64,000 nucleotides of DNA from Caldalkalibacillus salinus (GCF_016745835.1 NZ_JAERVL010000001.1:124001-188000); one strand, 5' to 3'. Shown: positions 27,557-37,399, counted from the first letter of the stretch. Translations and numbers: made by a program. Notes: generated by a model not told the origin, from the sequence alone.

Positions 27557-28654
27557 ATGAACATTTTTGAGTATATGGAGAAATACGACTATGAAGAACT
27601 TGTGATGTGTCAAGATAAAGAGTCTGGCCTTAAAGCGATTATTTCCATCCATGATACCACACTGGGTCCGGCCCTAGGTGGTTCTAGAATGTGGACTTAT
27701 CAGAACGAAGCTGAAGCGATTGAAGATGCACTACGTTTGTCCCGTGGGATGACCTATAAAGCCGCAGCTGCTGGCCTTAACCTAGGTGGAGGGAAAACAG
27801 TCATCATTGGTGATCCTAAGACGGATAAAAATGAAGCGATGTTTCGAGCGTTAGGTCGCTTTATCCAAGGCTTGAATGGTCGTTATATTACTGCGGAAGA
27901 CGTCGGTACAACCGTGGCTGATATGGACCTTATTCATGAAGAAACAGACTTTGTTACTGGGATATCGCCCGCATTCGGAAGCTCTGGTAACCCATCTCCG
28001 GTGACAGCCTATGGGGTGTATGTAGGGATGAAAGCCACGGCCAAGGAAGCGTTTGGTGATGACTCCCTCGAAGGAAAGACGATCGCCGTCCAAGGGGTGG
28101 GGAACGTCTCTTTTAACCTATGTCAATATCTACATGATGAAGGTGCTAAGCTTATTGTGACCGATATTAACAAAGAGGCAGTCCAACGTGCTGTAGAAGC
28201 GTTCGACGCAAAAGCGGTGGATATCAATGATATATACAGTGTAGATTGTGATATCTTTTCACCGAACGCACTTGGTGCAGTGATCAACGACGATACGATT
28301 CCCCAGTTTAAGTGTCGAGTCATTGCTGGTGCAGCAAACAACGTATTAAAAGAAGAGCGTCATGGGGACCAGATACATGAGATGGGCTTCTACTATGCAC
28401 CAGACTACGTCATCAATGCTGGCGGCGTCATTAACGTTGCTGACGAGCTATTAGGATACAATCGAGAACGTGCCATGAAGAAGGTGGAAGGCATCTACCA
28501 AAACATAGAGCGCGTTTTTGATATCGCTAGTCGAGATGGCATTGCAACCTACCGTGCAGCAGACAGAATGGCAGAAGAAAGAATTCAATCACTAAGGAAT
28601 ACCAGAAGCACCTTCCTCACTAATGAGAAATCAATGTTGAATGGACGTGGTTAA
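27557..28654 (+). CDS. bcd: Leucine (branched-chain amino acid) dehydrogenase
   Basis: NAD-dependent oxidative deamination of Leu, Ile and Val to keto acids. The start is ATG 27557 with GGAGGG 7 bp upstream; the open frame continues upstream to 27407 inside ptb but that part has no start signal. The 365 residues match the family. Seen: [11 protein letters not shown] (substrate Gly-rich loop, about 36-46), [19 protein letters not shown] (catalytic Lys near residue 80), and the NAD fold [12 protein letters not shown] (about 179-190). Confidence 0.95.
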   Translation: MNIFEYMEKYDYEELVMCQDKESGLKAIISIHDTTLGPALGGSRMWTYQNEAEAIEDALRLSRGMTYKAAAAGLNLGGGKTVIIGDPKTDKNEAMFRALGRFIQGLNGRYITAEDVGTTVADMDLIHEETDFVTGISPAFGSSGNPSPVTAYGVYVGMKATAKEAFGDDSLEGKTIAVQGVGNVSFNLCQYLHDEGAKLIVTDINKEAVQRAVEAFDAKAVDINDIYSVDCDIFSPNALGAVINDDTIPQFKCRVIAGAANNVLKEERHGDQIHEMGFYYAPDYVINAGGVINVADELLGYNRERAMKKVEGIYQNIERVFDIASRDGIATYRAADRMAEERIQSLRNTRSTFLTNEKSMLNGRG

Positions 28655-28743
28655 AGAATAGGGGAAGGCCATGCTGTGGAAGCTTCCTTTCAGTAAGCAT
28701 GGGGAGACTAAAATAATAGAGAGAACGGATGGGAGTGTCTAGA

Positions 28744-29847
28744 GTGGAAACAAACAATTATCGATTACTCGTGATTAACCCCGGGTCTACATCTACAAAG
28801 ATTGGCATATACGATAACGTAAGATCGGTCTTTGAAACCACTTTACGCCACGAAACTGAGGAATTAAGCAAATTCACGACCCTCATTGAGCAGTATGAGT
28901 TTCGTAAAAAAGTGATTTTAGATACATTACACACCGAAGGGATTAATTTACAAAAATTGAGTGCTGTTGTAGGGAGAGGAGGTGTGCTGCGCCCAATTCC
29001 CGGTGGGACCTACCGCGTGAACGAGGACATGTTACAAGATTTAAGAAGTGGTCAGTATGGCGAGCATGCCTCTAATTTAGGCGGTATTATTGCCGACGAA
29101 ATCGCGTCACAGCTGAATATACCAGCTTACATTGTTGATCCTGTTGTTGTTGATGAGCTACAACCAATCGCAAGGCTATCGGGTGTACCTGAATTAGAGA
29201 GAAGGAGTATCTTTCACGCTCTGAATCAGAAAGCCGTGGCCCGAAGAATGGCTCAGCAAATAGGAAAGACCTATGAACAGTGTCGGTTTATTATTTGCCA
29301 TATGGGTGGGGGTATTACAGTAGGTGCCCATCAACAAGGTCGAGTCATCGACGTCAACAATGGCTTGCATGGCGATGGTCCTTTTTCACCTGAAAGAGCA
29401 GGGACCGTACCTGCGGGGGATCTTGTTTCCCTTTGTTTCAGCGGGGAACATTACTCAGGTGAAGTGATGAAGAAATTAGTTGGACAAGGCGGTCTCGTCG
29501 GTTATTTGGGTACTAATGATGCGCGTGAGGTTGAGAAGCGGATTGAGCAGGGAGATGAAAAGGCGCATCTCGTTTATGAAGCGATGGCTTATCAAGTGGC
29601 TAAGGAGATCGGTTCAAGTGCGGTTGTCTTAGAAGGCCAAGTTGATGCCATCATCCTCACGGGTGGGCTTGCGTACGGTAAATCATTTGTCAATATGATT
29701 AAGGAGCGCGTAAACTGGATCTCGGAAGTGAAAGTGGTACCAGGAGAAAATGAGCTTCAGGCATTAGCTGAAGGAGGTCTTCGTGTCCTTCGCGGCGAAG
29801 AGAATGAAAAGGTCTATCCCAACAAGGTTGTTGAGCATTCATTATAA
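28744..29847 (+). CDS. buk: Butyrate kinase
   Basis: Transfers phosphate from butyryl-type (including isobutyryl and isovaleryl) phosphates to ADP. ASKHA-fold acetokinase family: [12 protein letters not shown] near the N-terminus, [35 protein letters not shown] in two adjacent motifs (about 191-226) and [12 protein letters not shown] near residue 302. The GTG at 28744 has GGGAG at good spacing; an in-frame ATG at 28729 would add 5 residues. With ptb it allows ATP to be made from excess branched acyl-CoA. Confidence 0.92.
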   Translation: METNNYRLLVINPGSTSTKIGIYDNVRSVFETTLRHETEELSKFTTLIEQYEFRKKVILDTLHTEGINLQKLSAVVGRGGVLRPIPGGTYRVNEDMLQDLRSGQYGEHASNLGGIIADEIASQLNIPAYIVDPVVVDELQPIARLSGVPELERRSIFHALNQKAVARRMAQQIGKTYEQCRFIICHMGGGITVGAHQQGRVIDVNNGLHGDGPFSPERAGTVPAGDLVSLCFSGEHYSGEVMKKLVGQGGLVGYLGTNDAREVEKRIEQGDEKAHLVYEAMAYQVAKEIGSSAVVLEGQVDAIILTGGLAYGKSFVNMIKERVNWISEVKVVPGENELQALAEGGLRVLRGEENEKVYPNKVVEHSL

Positions 29848-29916
29848 ATCATTTGATAAAAAAAGCATTGGACATATATTCACTGAACCATAAATGAACA
29901 GAAAGGGGGCTTCTAC

Positions 29917-31341
29917 ATGGCCCAAGAGTATGATTTGGTTGTCCTAGGAGGCGGTACGGGGGGCTACGTTGCCGCCATACGCGCGTCGCAACTAGGACTA
30001 AAGACGGCTATTGTTGAAGCGGAGAAACTTGGAGGAACATGCCTACATAAAGGGTGTATTCCATCAAAATCTCTACTACGGAGTGCAGAGGTCTATGCCA
30101 CGCTAAAAGACGGTGAAGAATACGGCATTGTGGCACAAGATATAGGCTATGATTTTAGCAAGGTGCAAGAGCGTAAGCAAAACATTGTGAATCAACTTCA
30201 TCAAGGCGTCCAGTACTTGATGAAACAAGGCAAAATTGACGTTTATGAAGGGTTTGGTCGTATATTAGGTCCGTCTATCTTCTCTCCAACAGCCGGGTCA
30301 ATCTCTGTTGAAAAGAACAACGGAGAAGAAAACGATATCCTAGTACCTAAAAACGTGATCATCGCAACCGGTTCTAAGCCTCGGACCCTACCAGGGCTTG
30401 AAATTGATGGCGAATATACATTAACGAGTGACGAAGCGCTAGAGTTAACCTCACTGCCATCCTCTGTTGTGATTGTCGGCGGTGGCGTCATCGGGATTGA
30501 ATGGGCGTCTTTATTTAGCGACTTCGGTGTAAAGGTGACCGTTGTCGAGTATGCCGATCGTATTCTGCCACTTGAAGATGAAGCGATTAGTAAAGAAATG
30601 ACACGTCTATTGAAAAAGAAAAAGGTGAAAGTCGTCACGAAGGCAAAAGTACTCCCTGACACACTTACAAAAGAAGAAGGAAAGGTGACGATTAAGGCGG
30701 AGACAAAGAACAAAGAAGAAACGTTTGAGGCTGACAAGCTGCTCGTATCAGTCGGACGTCGCCCAAATGTAGATAATATTGGATTACAAAACACAGATAT
30801 TAAAGTGGACCATGGCGCTATTGCTGTAAATGAGTATATGCAGACGGCTGAGTCTCATATCTACGCTATTGGGGATGTGGTTGGCGGCTTGCAGTTGGCT
30901 CATGTTGCTTCTCATGAGGGGATTTTAGCAGTGGAACATCTCGCTAACCAGAATCCAGACCCTATCAACTATGAGCACATCGCCAAATGTACCTATAGTC
31001 GTCCAGAAGTGGCGAGTATTGGTCTAACAGAAGCGCAAGTAAAAGATAGAGGATATGAGTATGAAGCGGCTACGTTTTCGTTCAAAGCGATTGGTAAAGC
31101 CCTTGTCTTCGGTGAAAAAGACGGTTTCGTCAAGGTCATTAAGGATAAGACAACTGAAGATTTGTTAGGGGTTCATATGATTGGGCCGCACGTCACAGAC
31201 TTAATCTCTGAAGCGAGCTTGGCCATGGTCTTAGACGCTACACCTTGGGAGATTGCACACGCCGTACATCCGCATCCTACGCTAAGTGAGGTGATTGGCG
31301 AGGCAGCCCTTGCTGTGGATGGAAAGGCGATTCATTCATAA
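29917..31341 (+). CDS. lpdV: Dihydrolipoyl dehydrogenase of the branched-chain complex (E3)
   Basis: FAD flavoprotein that reoxidises the lipoamide of BkdB with NAD. The N-terminal FAD motif is VLGGGTGGYVAAIRA (about residues 7-21); the redox-active disulfide is in GGTCLHKGCIPSK (about 39-51). The NAD-binding VVIVGGGVIGIEWAS is at about 185-199, and the C-terminal HPHPTLSE holds the His-Glu pair. AAAGGGGG precedes the ATG. 474 residues, the family length. Confidence 0.95.
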   Translation: MAQEYDLVVLGGGTGGYVAAIRASQLGLKTAIVEAEKLGGTCLHKGCIPSKSLLRSAEVYATLKDGEEYGIVAQDIGYDFSKVQERKQNIVNQLHQGVQYLMKQGKIDVYEGFGRILGPSIFSPTAGSISVEKNNGEENDILVPKNVIIATGSKPRTLPGLEIDGEYTLTSDEALELTSLPSSVVIVGGGVIGIEWASLFSDFGVKVTVVEYADRILPLEDEAISKEMTRLLKKKKVKVVTKAKVLPDTLTKEEGKVTIKAETKNKEETFEADKLLVSVGRRPNVDNIGLQNTDIKVDHGAIAVNEYMQTAESHIYAIGDVVGGLQLAHVASHEGILAVEHLANQNPDPINYEHIAKCTYSRPEVASIGLTEAQVKDRGYEYEAATFSFKAIGKALVFGEKDGFVKVIKDKTTEDLLGVHMIGPHVTDLISEASLAMVLDATPWEIAHAVHPHPTLSEVIGEAALAVDGKAIHS

Positions 31342-31388
31342 ATACAATGAAAAAAAACATGCATGATATATGAGGAGGGATTACATCA

Positions 31389-32381
31389 ATGTCTGAAAAT
31401 AGACATGAAGCTTTGGGGCTAAGTCATGAAGATGTGACTGAGATGTATCGCACGATGTTACTTGCACGTAAGATTGACGAAAGAATGTGGTTGCTAAACC
31501 GTGCCGGAAAAGTGCCGTTTGTCATCTCATGTCAGGGACAAGAAGGGGCACAAGTCGGTGCTGCATTCGCTATGAATCGAGAAAAAGACTATGCCGCCCC
31601 TTACTATCGTGACATGGGGGTTGTCCTCGCTTTCGGGATGACGGCCAAGGAACTAATGCTATCAGGTTTTGCCAAGAAAGAGGACCCCAACAGTGGTGGG
31701 CGACAAATGCCAGGTCACTTTGGTTCTAAGAAATACCGTATACTGACAGGTTCATCTCCTGTGACAACTCAAGTACCACATGCTGTAGGCGTAGCACTAG
31801 CAGGTCGCATGGAAAACAAGGGTATTGTCACGTTTGCCTCCTTTGGGGAAGGTTCAAGTAACCAAGGGGATTTTCATGAGGCTGCGAATTTTGCTGGTGT
31901 ACATAAGCTACCGGTTATATTCTTCTGTGAAAACAACAAATATGCCATCTCTGTCCCTGTCAGTAAACAACTGGCCTGTGAGAGTGTCGCTGACAGAGGT
32001 CAAGGCTACGGTATGCCTGGTATTCAAGTAGATGGGAATGACCCATTAGAAGTCTACCAAGCGGTCAAAGAGGCAGCAGACCGTGGGCGAAATGGTGAAG
32101 GACCTACCTTGATTGAGGCGATAACGTATCGTCTAACTCCTCATTCTAGTGACGATGATGATAGAACATATCGAGATCAGGAAGAAGTACAAGAAGCGAA
32201 GAAACTCGATGCGATTAATAAATTCAGAACGTACCTGCTAGAGGCGGGCGTTCTTACCGAGGAGCAAATCAAGGCCATTGATGAAGAGATTGCTGAGGAA
32301 GTGGATGAGGCGACGGAATACGCTGAAAATGCACCATACCCAGATCCAGAGAGCACACTAAAGCATGTCTATGCGGAGTAA
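31389..32381 (+). CDS. bkdAA: Branched-chain 2-oxoacid dehydrogenase E1 alpha
   Basis: Thiamine-diphosphate subunit that decarboxylates branched keto acids. The diphosphate-binding motif runs from FGEGSSNQGDFHEAANFA to the ENNKYAIS segment (about residues 156-190, GEG...NN). The phosphorylation-loop region RLTPHSSDDDDRTYR is at about 248-262. AGGAGGG precedes the ATG. 330 residues; forms an alpha2beta2 tetramer with the next gene product. Confidence 0.95.
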   Translation: MSENRHEALGLSHEDVTEMYRTMLLARKIDERMWLLNRAGKVPFVISCQGQEGAQVGAAFAMNREKDYAAPYYRDMGVVLAFGMTAKELMLSGFAKKEDPNSGGRQMPGHFGSKKYRILTGSSPVTTQVPHAVGVALAGRMENKGIVTFASFGEGSSNQGDFHEAANFAGVHKLPVIFFCENNKYAISVPVSKQLACESVADRGQGYGMPGIQVDGNDPLEVYQAVKEAADRGRNGEGPTLIEAITYRLTPHSSDDDDRTYRDQEEVQEAKKLDAINKFRTYLLEAGVLTEEQIKAIDEEIAEEVDEATEYAENAPYPDPESTLKHVYAE

Positions 32382-32465
32382 GAGTGGGAAGTCAGACATG
32401 ATGAAGGCTCATGTAATGATTGAAGGCCTTGTGACGTCAATTTTAGAAGACGGAGGAGAAAAGCA

Positions 32466-33449
32466 ATGGCAGTAATTTCATACATTAATGCTGTAACACA
32501 AGCGTTACAGGAAGAAATGGCAAGGGATGAAAAAGTCTTTGTTTTAGGGGAAGATGTCGGTAAGAGAGGGGGCGTTTTCAGAGCCACTGAAGGTCTATAC
32601 GATCAATTTGGCGAGGCGCGCGTGATAGATACGCCACTTGCGGAATCAGCGATTGCTGGTGTGGCCATAGGGGCCGCTATGTACGGTATGAGACCCGTAG
32701 CTGAGATGCAATTCGCCGATTTTATTATGCCGGCCGTCAATCAAATTGTAAGTGAAGCGGCTAAAATACGGTACAGATCTAATAATGACTGGACGTGCCC
32801 TATTGTGGTGCGTGCGCCTTACGGTGGAGGGGTACACGGTGCGTTGTACCATTCTCAAAGTGTGGAGGCTATGTTTAATAGCACACCGGGTCTTAAAATC
32901 GTGGCGCCTTCAACCCCCTACGATGTAAAAGGGCTATTAAAAGCGGCGATTCGCTCTGAAGATCCGATTCTATTCTTCGAGCACAAACGTTGCTATCGTC
33001 TGATTAAGGGGGAAGTACCGGAAGAAGATTACACGTTACCGATTGGAAAAGCGGAAGTGAAGCGGGAAGGGACGGATGTCACCGTCATCTCATACGGGCT
33101 AACACTGCACTTTGCACTACAAGCTGCAGAACAGCTTGAAAAGGAAGGGATTAGTACACATATTCTTGATCTGCGCACGCTCTATCCTTTAGACAAAGAA
33201 TCCATCATTGAAGCGGTTTCCAAGACAGGAAAAGTCCTCTTAATCAATGAAGATAACAAGGAAGGTGGCGTATTGGGTGAAGTGTCTGCCATTATAGCAG
33301 AGCATGCGCTTTTTGAGTTGGATGCACCCATTCAAAGGTTAGCAGGACCTGATGTGCCGGCGATGCCTTACTCCCCGCCTATGGAAAAATACTTTATGCC
33401 TAATCCTGATAAAGTAACGCAAGCGATCAGAACGTTAGCTGAATTCTAA
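32466..33449 (+). CDS. bkdAB: Branched-chain 2-oxoacid dehydrogenase E1 beta
   Basis: Beta subunit of the E1 decarboxylase. Transketolase-like pyrimidine domain with VLGEDVGKRGGVFRATEG (about residues 26-43), DTPLAESAIAGVAIGAA (about 56-72), and a C-terminal transketolase domain (about 200-325). GGAGG is 9 bp before the ATG. 327 residues, standard length. It is preceded by an 84-bp gap after bkdAA in which I see no gene. Confidence 0.95.
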   Translation: MAVISYINAVTQALQEEMARDEKVFVLGEDVGKRGGVFRATEGLYDQFGEARVIDTPLAESAIAGVAIGAAMYGMRPVAEMQFADFIMPAVNQIVSEAAKIRYRSNNDWTCPIVVRAPYGGGVHGALYHSQSVEAMFNSTPGLKIVAPSTPYDVKGLLKAAIRSEDPILFFEHKRCYRLIKGEVPEEDYTLPIGKAEVKREGTDVTVISYGLTLHFALQAAEQLEKEGISTHILDLRTLYPLDKESIIEAVSKTGKVLLINEDNKEGGVLGEVSAIIAEHALFELDAPIQRLAGPDVPAMPYSPPMEKYFMPNPDKVTQAIRTLAEF

Positions 33450-33495
33450 TAAAACCACAACCTAAAAAAAAGAAGTATACGTGAGGAGGGTGACT

Positions 33496-34854
33496 ATGGC
33501 AACGAAAGTGACAATGCCCCAACTTGGTGAAAGTGTCACTGAAGGTACCATCAGTAAGTGGCTCGTTCAAGTGGGAGATACAGTGAAGAAATACGATCCG
33601 TTATGCGAGGTCATGACGGACAAAGTAAATGCAGAAGTACCTTCATCCTATGCAGGTACCATAACGGAAATTGTAGCGGATGAAGATGAAACCATTGAAG
33701 TAGGCGGTCTCATCTGCTATATGCAAGTAGAAGGAGAAGAGCCTACAGACACGTCAACAGACGAAGCGTCAGCGGATAATACCCAAGCCTCAAGCGCAGA
33801 ACAGCAGGAAAAGCCGTTGACTAACCAGCAAGAAGCGCACAAAGAAGCGGATGCTCATCGCTCACAAGCGGATAAATCTGTAGGAAAGAAACAGCGCTAC
33901 TCACCTGCTGTTGTTCACCTGGCGCAAGAACACGGCATTGATTTAACTCAGGTACAGGGGAGTGGAAAAGGTGGCCGCATCACAAGAAAGGATCTGTTGC
34001 AACTGATTGAGTCTGGTCACATACCTCAGACTTCAGGGGGGACACAAGAGAACCCCGCTCAAGACCAAACGGCGTCTGTAACAGCAAACCATAGCGGTCA
34101 ACCTGAAGGCCACAAAGCTGCAACGACTCAACGTTCCCCTGAAGTCATGAGCGCAGAGGGAGATGTAGACATTCCTGTCTCTGGCGTACGCAAAGCGATC
34201 GCAGGGAAAATGCTGCAAAGTAAACACGAAGCACCGCACGCCTGGACAATGGTAGAGGTGGATGTGACGCATCTTGTGTCGTATAGAGAGCAAATGAAAC
34301 AATCATTCAAGCAAAAAGAAGGCATTAATCTAACCTTCCTCCCCTTCTTTATAAAAGCGACAGTAGAAGCACTGAAAGAGTTCCCTATGATCAACTCTCA
34401 ATGGGCAGGGGATAAAATTATTCAGAAAAAGGACATTAATATCTCCATTGCTGTGGCTACGGAAGATGCATTGTTCGTGCCCGTGATTCGACATGCGGAT
34501 GAGAAGAGTATTAAAGGTATTGCCAGAGAGATTGATGATCTCGCTCGTAAAACGAGAGAAGGTAAGCTCAGCTCTGAGGATATGCAGGGTGGAACATTCA
34601 CGGTAAACAACACAGGATCATTCGGGTCTGTACAATCCATGCCTATTATTAACTATCCGCAAGCGGCTATCCTCAGTGTCGAGTCTATTGTCAAACGTCC
34701 GGTGGTCGTCGATGGCATGATTGGTACAAGAGACATGGTTAACTTATGTATGTCTCTTGATCACCGCATATTAGACGGATTAATTTGTGGGCGTTTCCTA
34801 CAACGGGTCAAACAGAAATTAGAAAACATGGGAGAGGGCACTAGTTTGTACTGA
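33496..34854 (+). CDS. bkdB: Branched-chain 2-oxoacid dehydrogenase E2 (lipoamide acyltransferase)
   Basis: Core acyltransferase passing the acyl group from lipoamide to CoA. The ATG at 33496 follows GAGGAGGGTGACT, so the GTG at 33481 that opens the frame is its ribosome binding region. One lipoyl domain (about residues 1-80, lipoylated Lys43 in TDKVNA), a Gln/Ala-rich linker, an E3-binding domain (about 137-172), a second linker and the catalytic domain (about 222-450) with DHRILDG carrying the active His. 452 residues. Terminator follows. Confidence 0.95.
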   Translation: MATKVTMPQLGESVTEGTISKWLVQVGDTVKKYDPLCEVMTDKVNAEVPSSYAGTITEIVADEDETIEVGGLICYMQVEGEEPTDTSTDEASADNTQASSAEQQEKPLTNQQEAHKEADAHRSQADKSVGKKQRYSPAVVHLAQEHGIDLTQVQGSGKGGRITRKDLLQLIESGHIPQTSGGTQENPAQDQTASVTANHSGQPEGHKAATTQRSPEVMSAEGDVDIPVSGVRKAIAGKMLQSKHEAPHAWTMVEVDVTHLVSYREQMKQSFKQKEGINLTFLPFFIKATVEALKEFPMINSQWAGDKIIQKKDINISIAVATEDALFVPVIRHADEKSIKGIAREIDDLARKTREGKLSSEDMQGGTFTVNNTGSFGSVQSMPIINYPQAAILSVESIVKRPVVVDGMIGTRDMVNLCMSLDHRILDGLICGRFLQRVKQKLENMGEGTSLY

Positions 34855-34876
34855 TCCCTACTAAAAAATGCTGTTA

Positions 34877-34902
34877 AGGGCAGGTATGCACCTGTCCTTT
34901 TT
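34877..34902 (+). terminator. Rho-independent terminator of the bkd operon
   Basis: AGGGCAGGT (34877-34885) pairs with ACCTGTCC (34890-34897, one G-U), followed by TTTTT. Confidence 0.85.
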
Positions 34903-35200
34903 CGGCTTTACAATACACCTATGAAACTGCTATATGAAATCAGACATGTGGGATGAAGGGATGTGCTGGAGGGTTTACCTACCGCCTTTATGAAGCCCTT
35001 CTTTCCCTCATGGTTTCAATAAAAAGAAGGCCTGACTAAGAGCGGCCGTAAGCACGTACCCAGCATCGCATTAAAACGAGTTAAAAGCCTATTTTTCAGC
35101 ATCATGGGAGTGCGGAGCTTGCGCTTCTTAACCCAACACATTCGACGTAGAACTCTTTTCCTATATTTCCTACATTTATCGTTTCTTCTGTTCAGGTACT
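34903..35200. other. Intergenic gap between bkdB and lipB without a gene
   Basis: About 350 bp in total separate the bkd terminator from lipB. The only structure I see is an 8-bp inverted repeat CCTTCTTT (34997-35004) / AAAGAAGG (35023-35030), without a U-run. No open frame with a ribosome binding site and no riboswitch pattern was recognised. Confidence 0.5.
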
Positions 35201-35204
35201 ACGT

Positions 35205-35234
35205 TTGACAAGACGTAAGTCATATGCGTAGAGT
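35205..35234 (+). promoter_or_regulatory. Candidate sigma-A promoter of lipB
   Basis: Perfect TTGACA (35205-35210) with TAGAGT (35229-35234) at 18 bp, 26 bp before the lipB start. The -10 is poor, so the call is tentative. Confidence 0.4.
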
Positions 35235-35259
35235 TATATAAGAGATTGGAGTGAACGTC

Positions 35260-35997
35260 ATGAGCCAAAGAGACACGACACGAAATAAAAATGAAAAACA
35301 CTCAGCTTGGGAAGGCAATCAAATTAAAACCTACATATATACTCATAGACAGGCATACACGCCGATGTGGGAGGAACAAAAGCAATGGGTACAAGAGATT
35401 GATCAAAAATTAAAAGGCCCGGCGCTATTATTACTTGAACACGAGCATGTCTATACACTCGGTAGAGGTTCACATCTCGAACATTTGTTAATTTCCAGGG
35501 AAAAGTGTGATGCAGAAGGGATCGATCTCGTGGATATTGATCGTGGTGGAGATATTACTTACCACGGGCCGGGTCAACTGGTTGGTTATCCACTCATTCT
35601 ACTTGATCGGTACGGCAATGATGCCCATTTGTATTTACGTCAATTAGAAGAAACGATGATACGTACACTAGCCACTTATGGCATTGAAGCGGGGCGTAAA
35701 GAGGAATATACGGGAGTCTGGGTTCAGGATGAAAAAGTAGCTGCCATTGGCGTTAAGTTTAATCGTGGCCGCCACTCGAAATCCTTTATTACCAGTCATG
35801 GTTTTGCATTGAACGTCAATACAAATCTAGACATGTTCAACTATATTGTGCCTTGTGGCATACGTGAGTTTGGTGTGACCTCAATGCAAAAGCTTTTAGG
35901 TCATCATGTGTCTATGTCTGCTGTGCAAGAAGAATATCAGAAACAATTTTTAGAGGTGTTCAATTTGCAGCATGTTGGTACCATTTCCGTAGACTAG
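35260..35997 (+). CDS. lipB: Octanoyltransferase LipB
   Basis: Moves octanoyl from acyl carrier protein to lipoyl domains, the first step of lipoate assembly. The classic LipB motif RGGDITYHGPGQLVGYP is present, as are AAIGVKFNRG with the catalytic Lys and PCGIREFGVTSM with the catalytic Cys. The ATG at 35260 has GGAG 8 bp upstream; a GTG at 35251 overlaps that site. B. subtilis uses LipM/LipL instead, so a LipB-type enzyme next to the lipoylated Bkd complex is notable. 245 residues, with an N-terminal tail of about 25. Confidence 0.92.
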   Translation: MSQRDTTRNKNEKHSAWEGNQIKTYIYTHRQAYTPMWEEQKQWVQEIDQKLKGPALLLLEHEHVYTLGRGSHLEHLLISREKCDAEGIDLVDIDRGGDITYHGPGQLVGYPLILLDRYGNDAHLYLRQLEETMIRTLATYGIEAGRKEEYTGVWVQDEKVAAIGVKFNRGRHSKSFITSHGFALNVNTNLDMFNYIVPCGIREFGVTSMQKLLGHHVSMSAVQEEYQKQFLEVFNLQHVGTISVD

Positions 35998-36086
35998 CGG
36001 GCGTTACTCTGGTTCTAGTGCCTACAGTTGGGACAAGTGAGAACACAGCACAAAAACAAGTGAGGATACAACACAGGAACAATGAG

Positions 36087-36117
36087 GAGCCTTTCTGTCA
36101 CAGAGAGAGGCTCTTTT
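36087..36117 (+). terminator. Rho-independent terminator after lipB
   Basis: GAGCCTTTCT (36087-36096) pairs with AGAGAGGCTC (36104-36113, one G-U), then TTTT. Confidence 0.85.
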
Positions 36118-36179
36118 GCTTTTTATAAATCTGAAAAAATCATAAATAAGAGCGGCTGGCTGAAACACATTCTGAGCCA

Positions 36180-36214
36180 AAAATAGGAAAATATCTAGTA
36201 AAATAGGAAAATAT
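36180..36214 (+). repeat. Two exact 15-bp direct repeats, period 20
   Basis: AAAATAGGAAAATAT at 36180-36194 and again at 36200-36214. They lie in the 380-bp AT-rich gap before the NlpC/P60 gene, about 165 bp upstream of its start. Two helical turns of spacing would suit a protein binding pair; no regulator is identified. The rest of the gap (36215-36360) shows no gene. Confidence 0.55.
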
Positions 36215-36379
36215 TAAGCGTTGATGTTGCTTAGGCCTTCTGTTTTAATGACCTTAAGCACTAATTTTATTGCGGTGTGAGCAATTTTATACATATGGGT
36301 CATTAGGGGAAAGCATCATAGCTAATTAATATTTTTTTGGAAAATGCATTAAATAAAAACCAACAGGAGGTCATGTAAC

Positions 36380-37087
36380 TTGAAAAAAATGATAGTCACA
36401 GCAACAGCAGGATGTGTCTTAGCGTTAGGGAGTATGATGGCACCAGGTATTGGGGATGTGGCCGAAGCGTCTTCGGATGTGAGATATGCTGAGACGACAG
36501 CGGCACTGAATGGTAGATCTGGACCATCTTTAGATAGTAACGTCATTGGTGTAGTCCCTTCAGGTAAACGAGTGGAGGTACTAGAGATTGTGAACAGTAA
36601 ATGGGTCAAAGCTCGTGCATACGGTAAAACGGGATACCTATCAACAAAATATCTAAAAGAAGTCAGTGGTGATACTGACAGTTCTTCTTCTGGTAGTGAT
36701 AGTGACTTAGCTGACGACATTCTTAACACTGCAGCCAAGCAAAAGGGTACACCTTATCGCTTTGGGGCGCGCTCAGGACAAACGAGTCATTTTGATTGCT
36801 CCTCATTTACGCAGTACGCTTTTGGCAAACATGGCGTTGACTTACCGAGAAATTCTCGTCAACAATCCAAAGTAGGGACCACGATCACGTCTCGTTCCGA
36901 CTTACAAAAAGGTGACCTCATCTTTTTCCGTACAGGTAACCGTTCAGACGGTGCGATTGATCATGTCGCTATTTACGCCGGTGGTGGAAAGATTATACAC
37001 GCTCTTCCACGTGGTGGTGTTCAGGTCGATAACTTTAGCGGATTTTGGGTGAAATCGGCTGTTAAAGCGAAAAGAGTGCTAGACTAA
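36380..37087 (+). CDS. Secreted SH3-NlpC/P60 cell wall hydrolase
   Basis: Predicted DL-endopeptidase acting on peptidoglycan stem peptides outside the cell. Signal peptide with cleavage near VAEA (residue 30); bacterial SH3 domain (about 36-95) with LNGRSGPS; Ser/Asp linker (about 97-110); NlpC/P60 domain with catalytic Cys140 (HFDCSSF), His195 (IDHVAIYA) and His207. TTG start with CAGGAGG about 11 bp upstream. 235 residues. The specific bond cut cannot be told from sequence. Confidence 0.92.
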   Translation: MKKMIVTATAGCVLALGSMMAPGIGDVAEASSDVRYAETTAALNGRSGPSLDSNVIGVVPSGKRVEVLEIVNSKWVKARAYGKTGYLSTKYLKEVSGDTDSSSSGSDSDLADDILNTAAKQKGTPYRFGARSGQTSHFDCSSFTQYAFGKHGVDLPRNSRQQSKVGTTITSRSDLQKGDLIFFRTGNRSDGAIDHVAIYAGGGKIIHALPRGGVQVDNFSGFWVKSAVKAKRVLD

Positions 37088-37146
37088 TTAAAAGAGTGTT
37101 AGAATAAATTAAGAGAGTGTTAGAGTAATCAAAAGAGTGCTAGACT
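37073..37146 (+). repeat. Four-copy imperfect tandem repeat, unit about 20 bp
   Basis: AGAGTGCTAGA or AGAGTGTTAGA begins at 37073, 37093, 37114 and 37134, separated by AT-rich spacers of 9-10 bp. The first copy encodes the last residues of the NlpC/P60 protein, so the array seems to have grown by duplicating the gene's 3' end. Downstream to 37187 nothing else is seen. Confidence 0.75.
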
Positions 37147-37187
37147 GGTCTTGATCATATAAACTCAGCGTAGATAAAGAATAATAC

Positions 37188-37231
37188 GCTACCCTTACTT
37201 TCAATTTTTGACGGTTAAGGGTAGCTTTTTT
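37188..37231 (+). terminator. Rho-independent terminator after the NlpC/P60 gene
   Basis: Perfect 10-bp stem GCTACCCTTA (37188-37197) / TAAGGGTAGC (37216-37225) with a T-run to 37231. Confidence 0.88.
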
Positions 37232-37399
37232 ATTTATGAAGAGTAGACCTGTAGAATGGTAGATTGAAGCAGATTGCAAAAAACCGAGAATTTAGCCGAT
37301 ATATATAAGGAGACCTACCTCATTTATTGTCATTATGTTATAAATGTATAGTAAGAATAGGTAGGCGTCGTCGTTGAATACAGATTAGGAGGCAAACAT

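Noticed and set aside
34997-35030. Hairpin CCTTCTTT/AAAGAAGG between bkdB and lipB as terminator
   Set aside because: No U-run follows, and the true bkd terminator lies at 34877-34902.
36000-36379. Possible c-di-AMP (ydaO type) riboswitch before the NlpC/P60 gene
   Set aside because: Such genes often have one, but I found none of the conserved riboswitch segments, only a terminator and a direct repeat.
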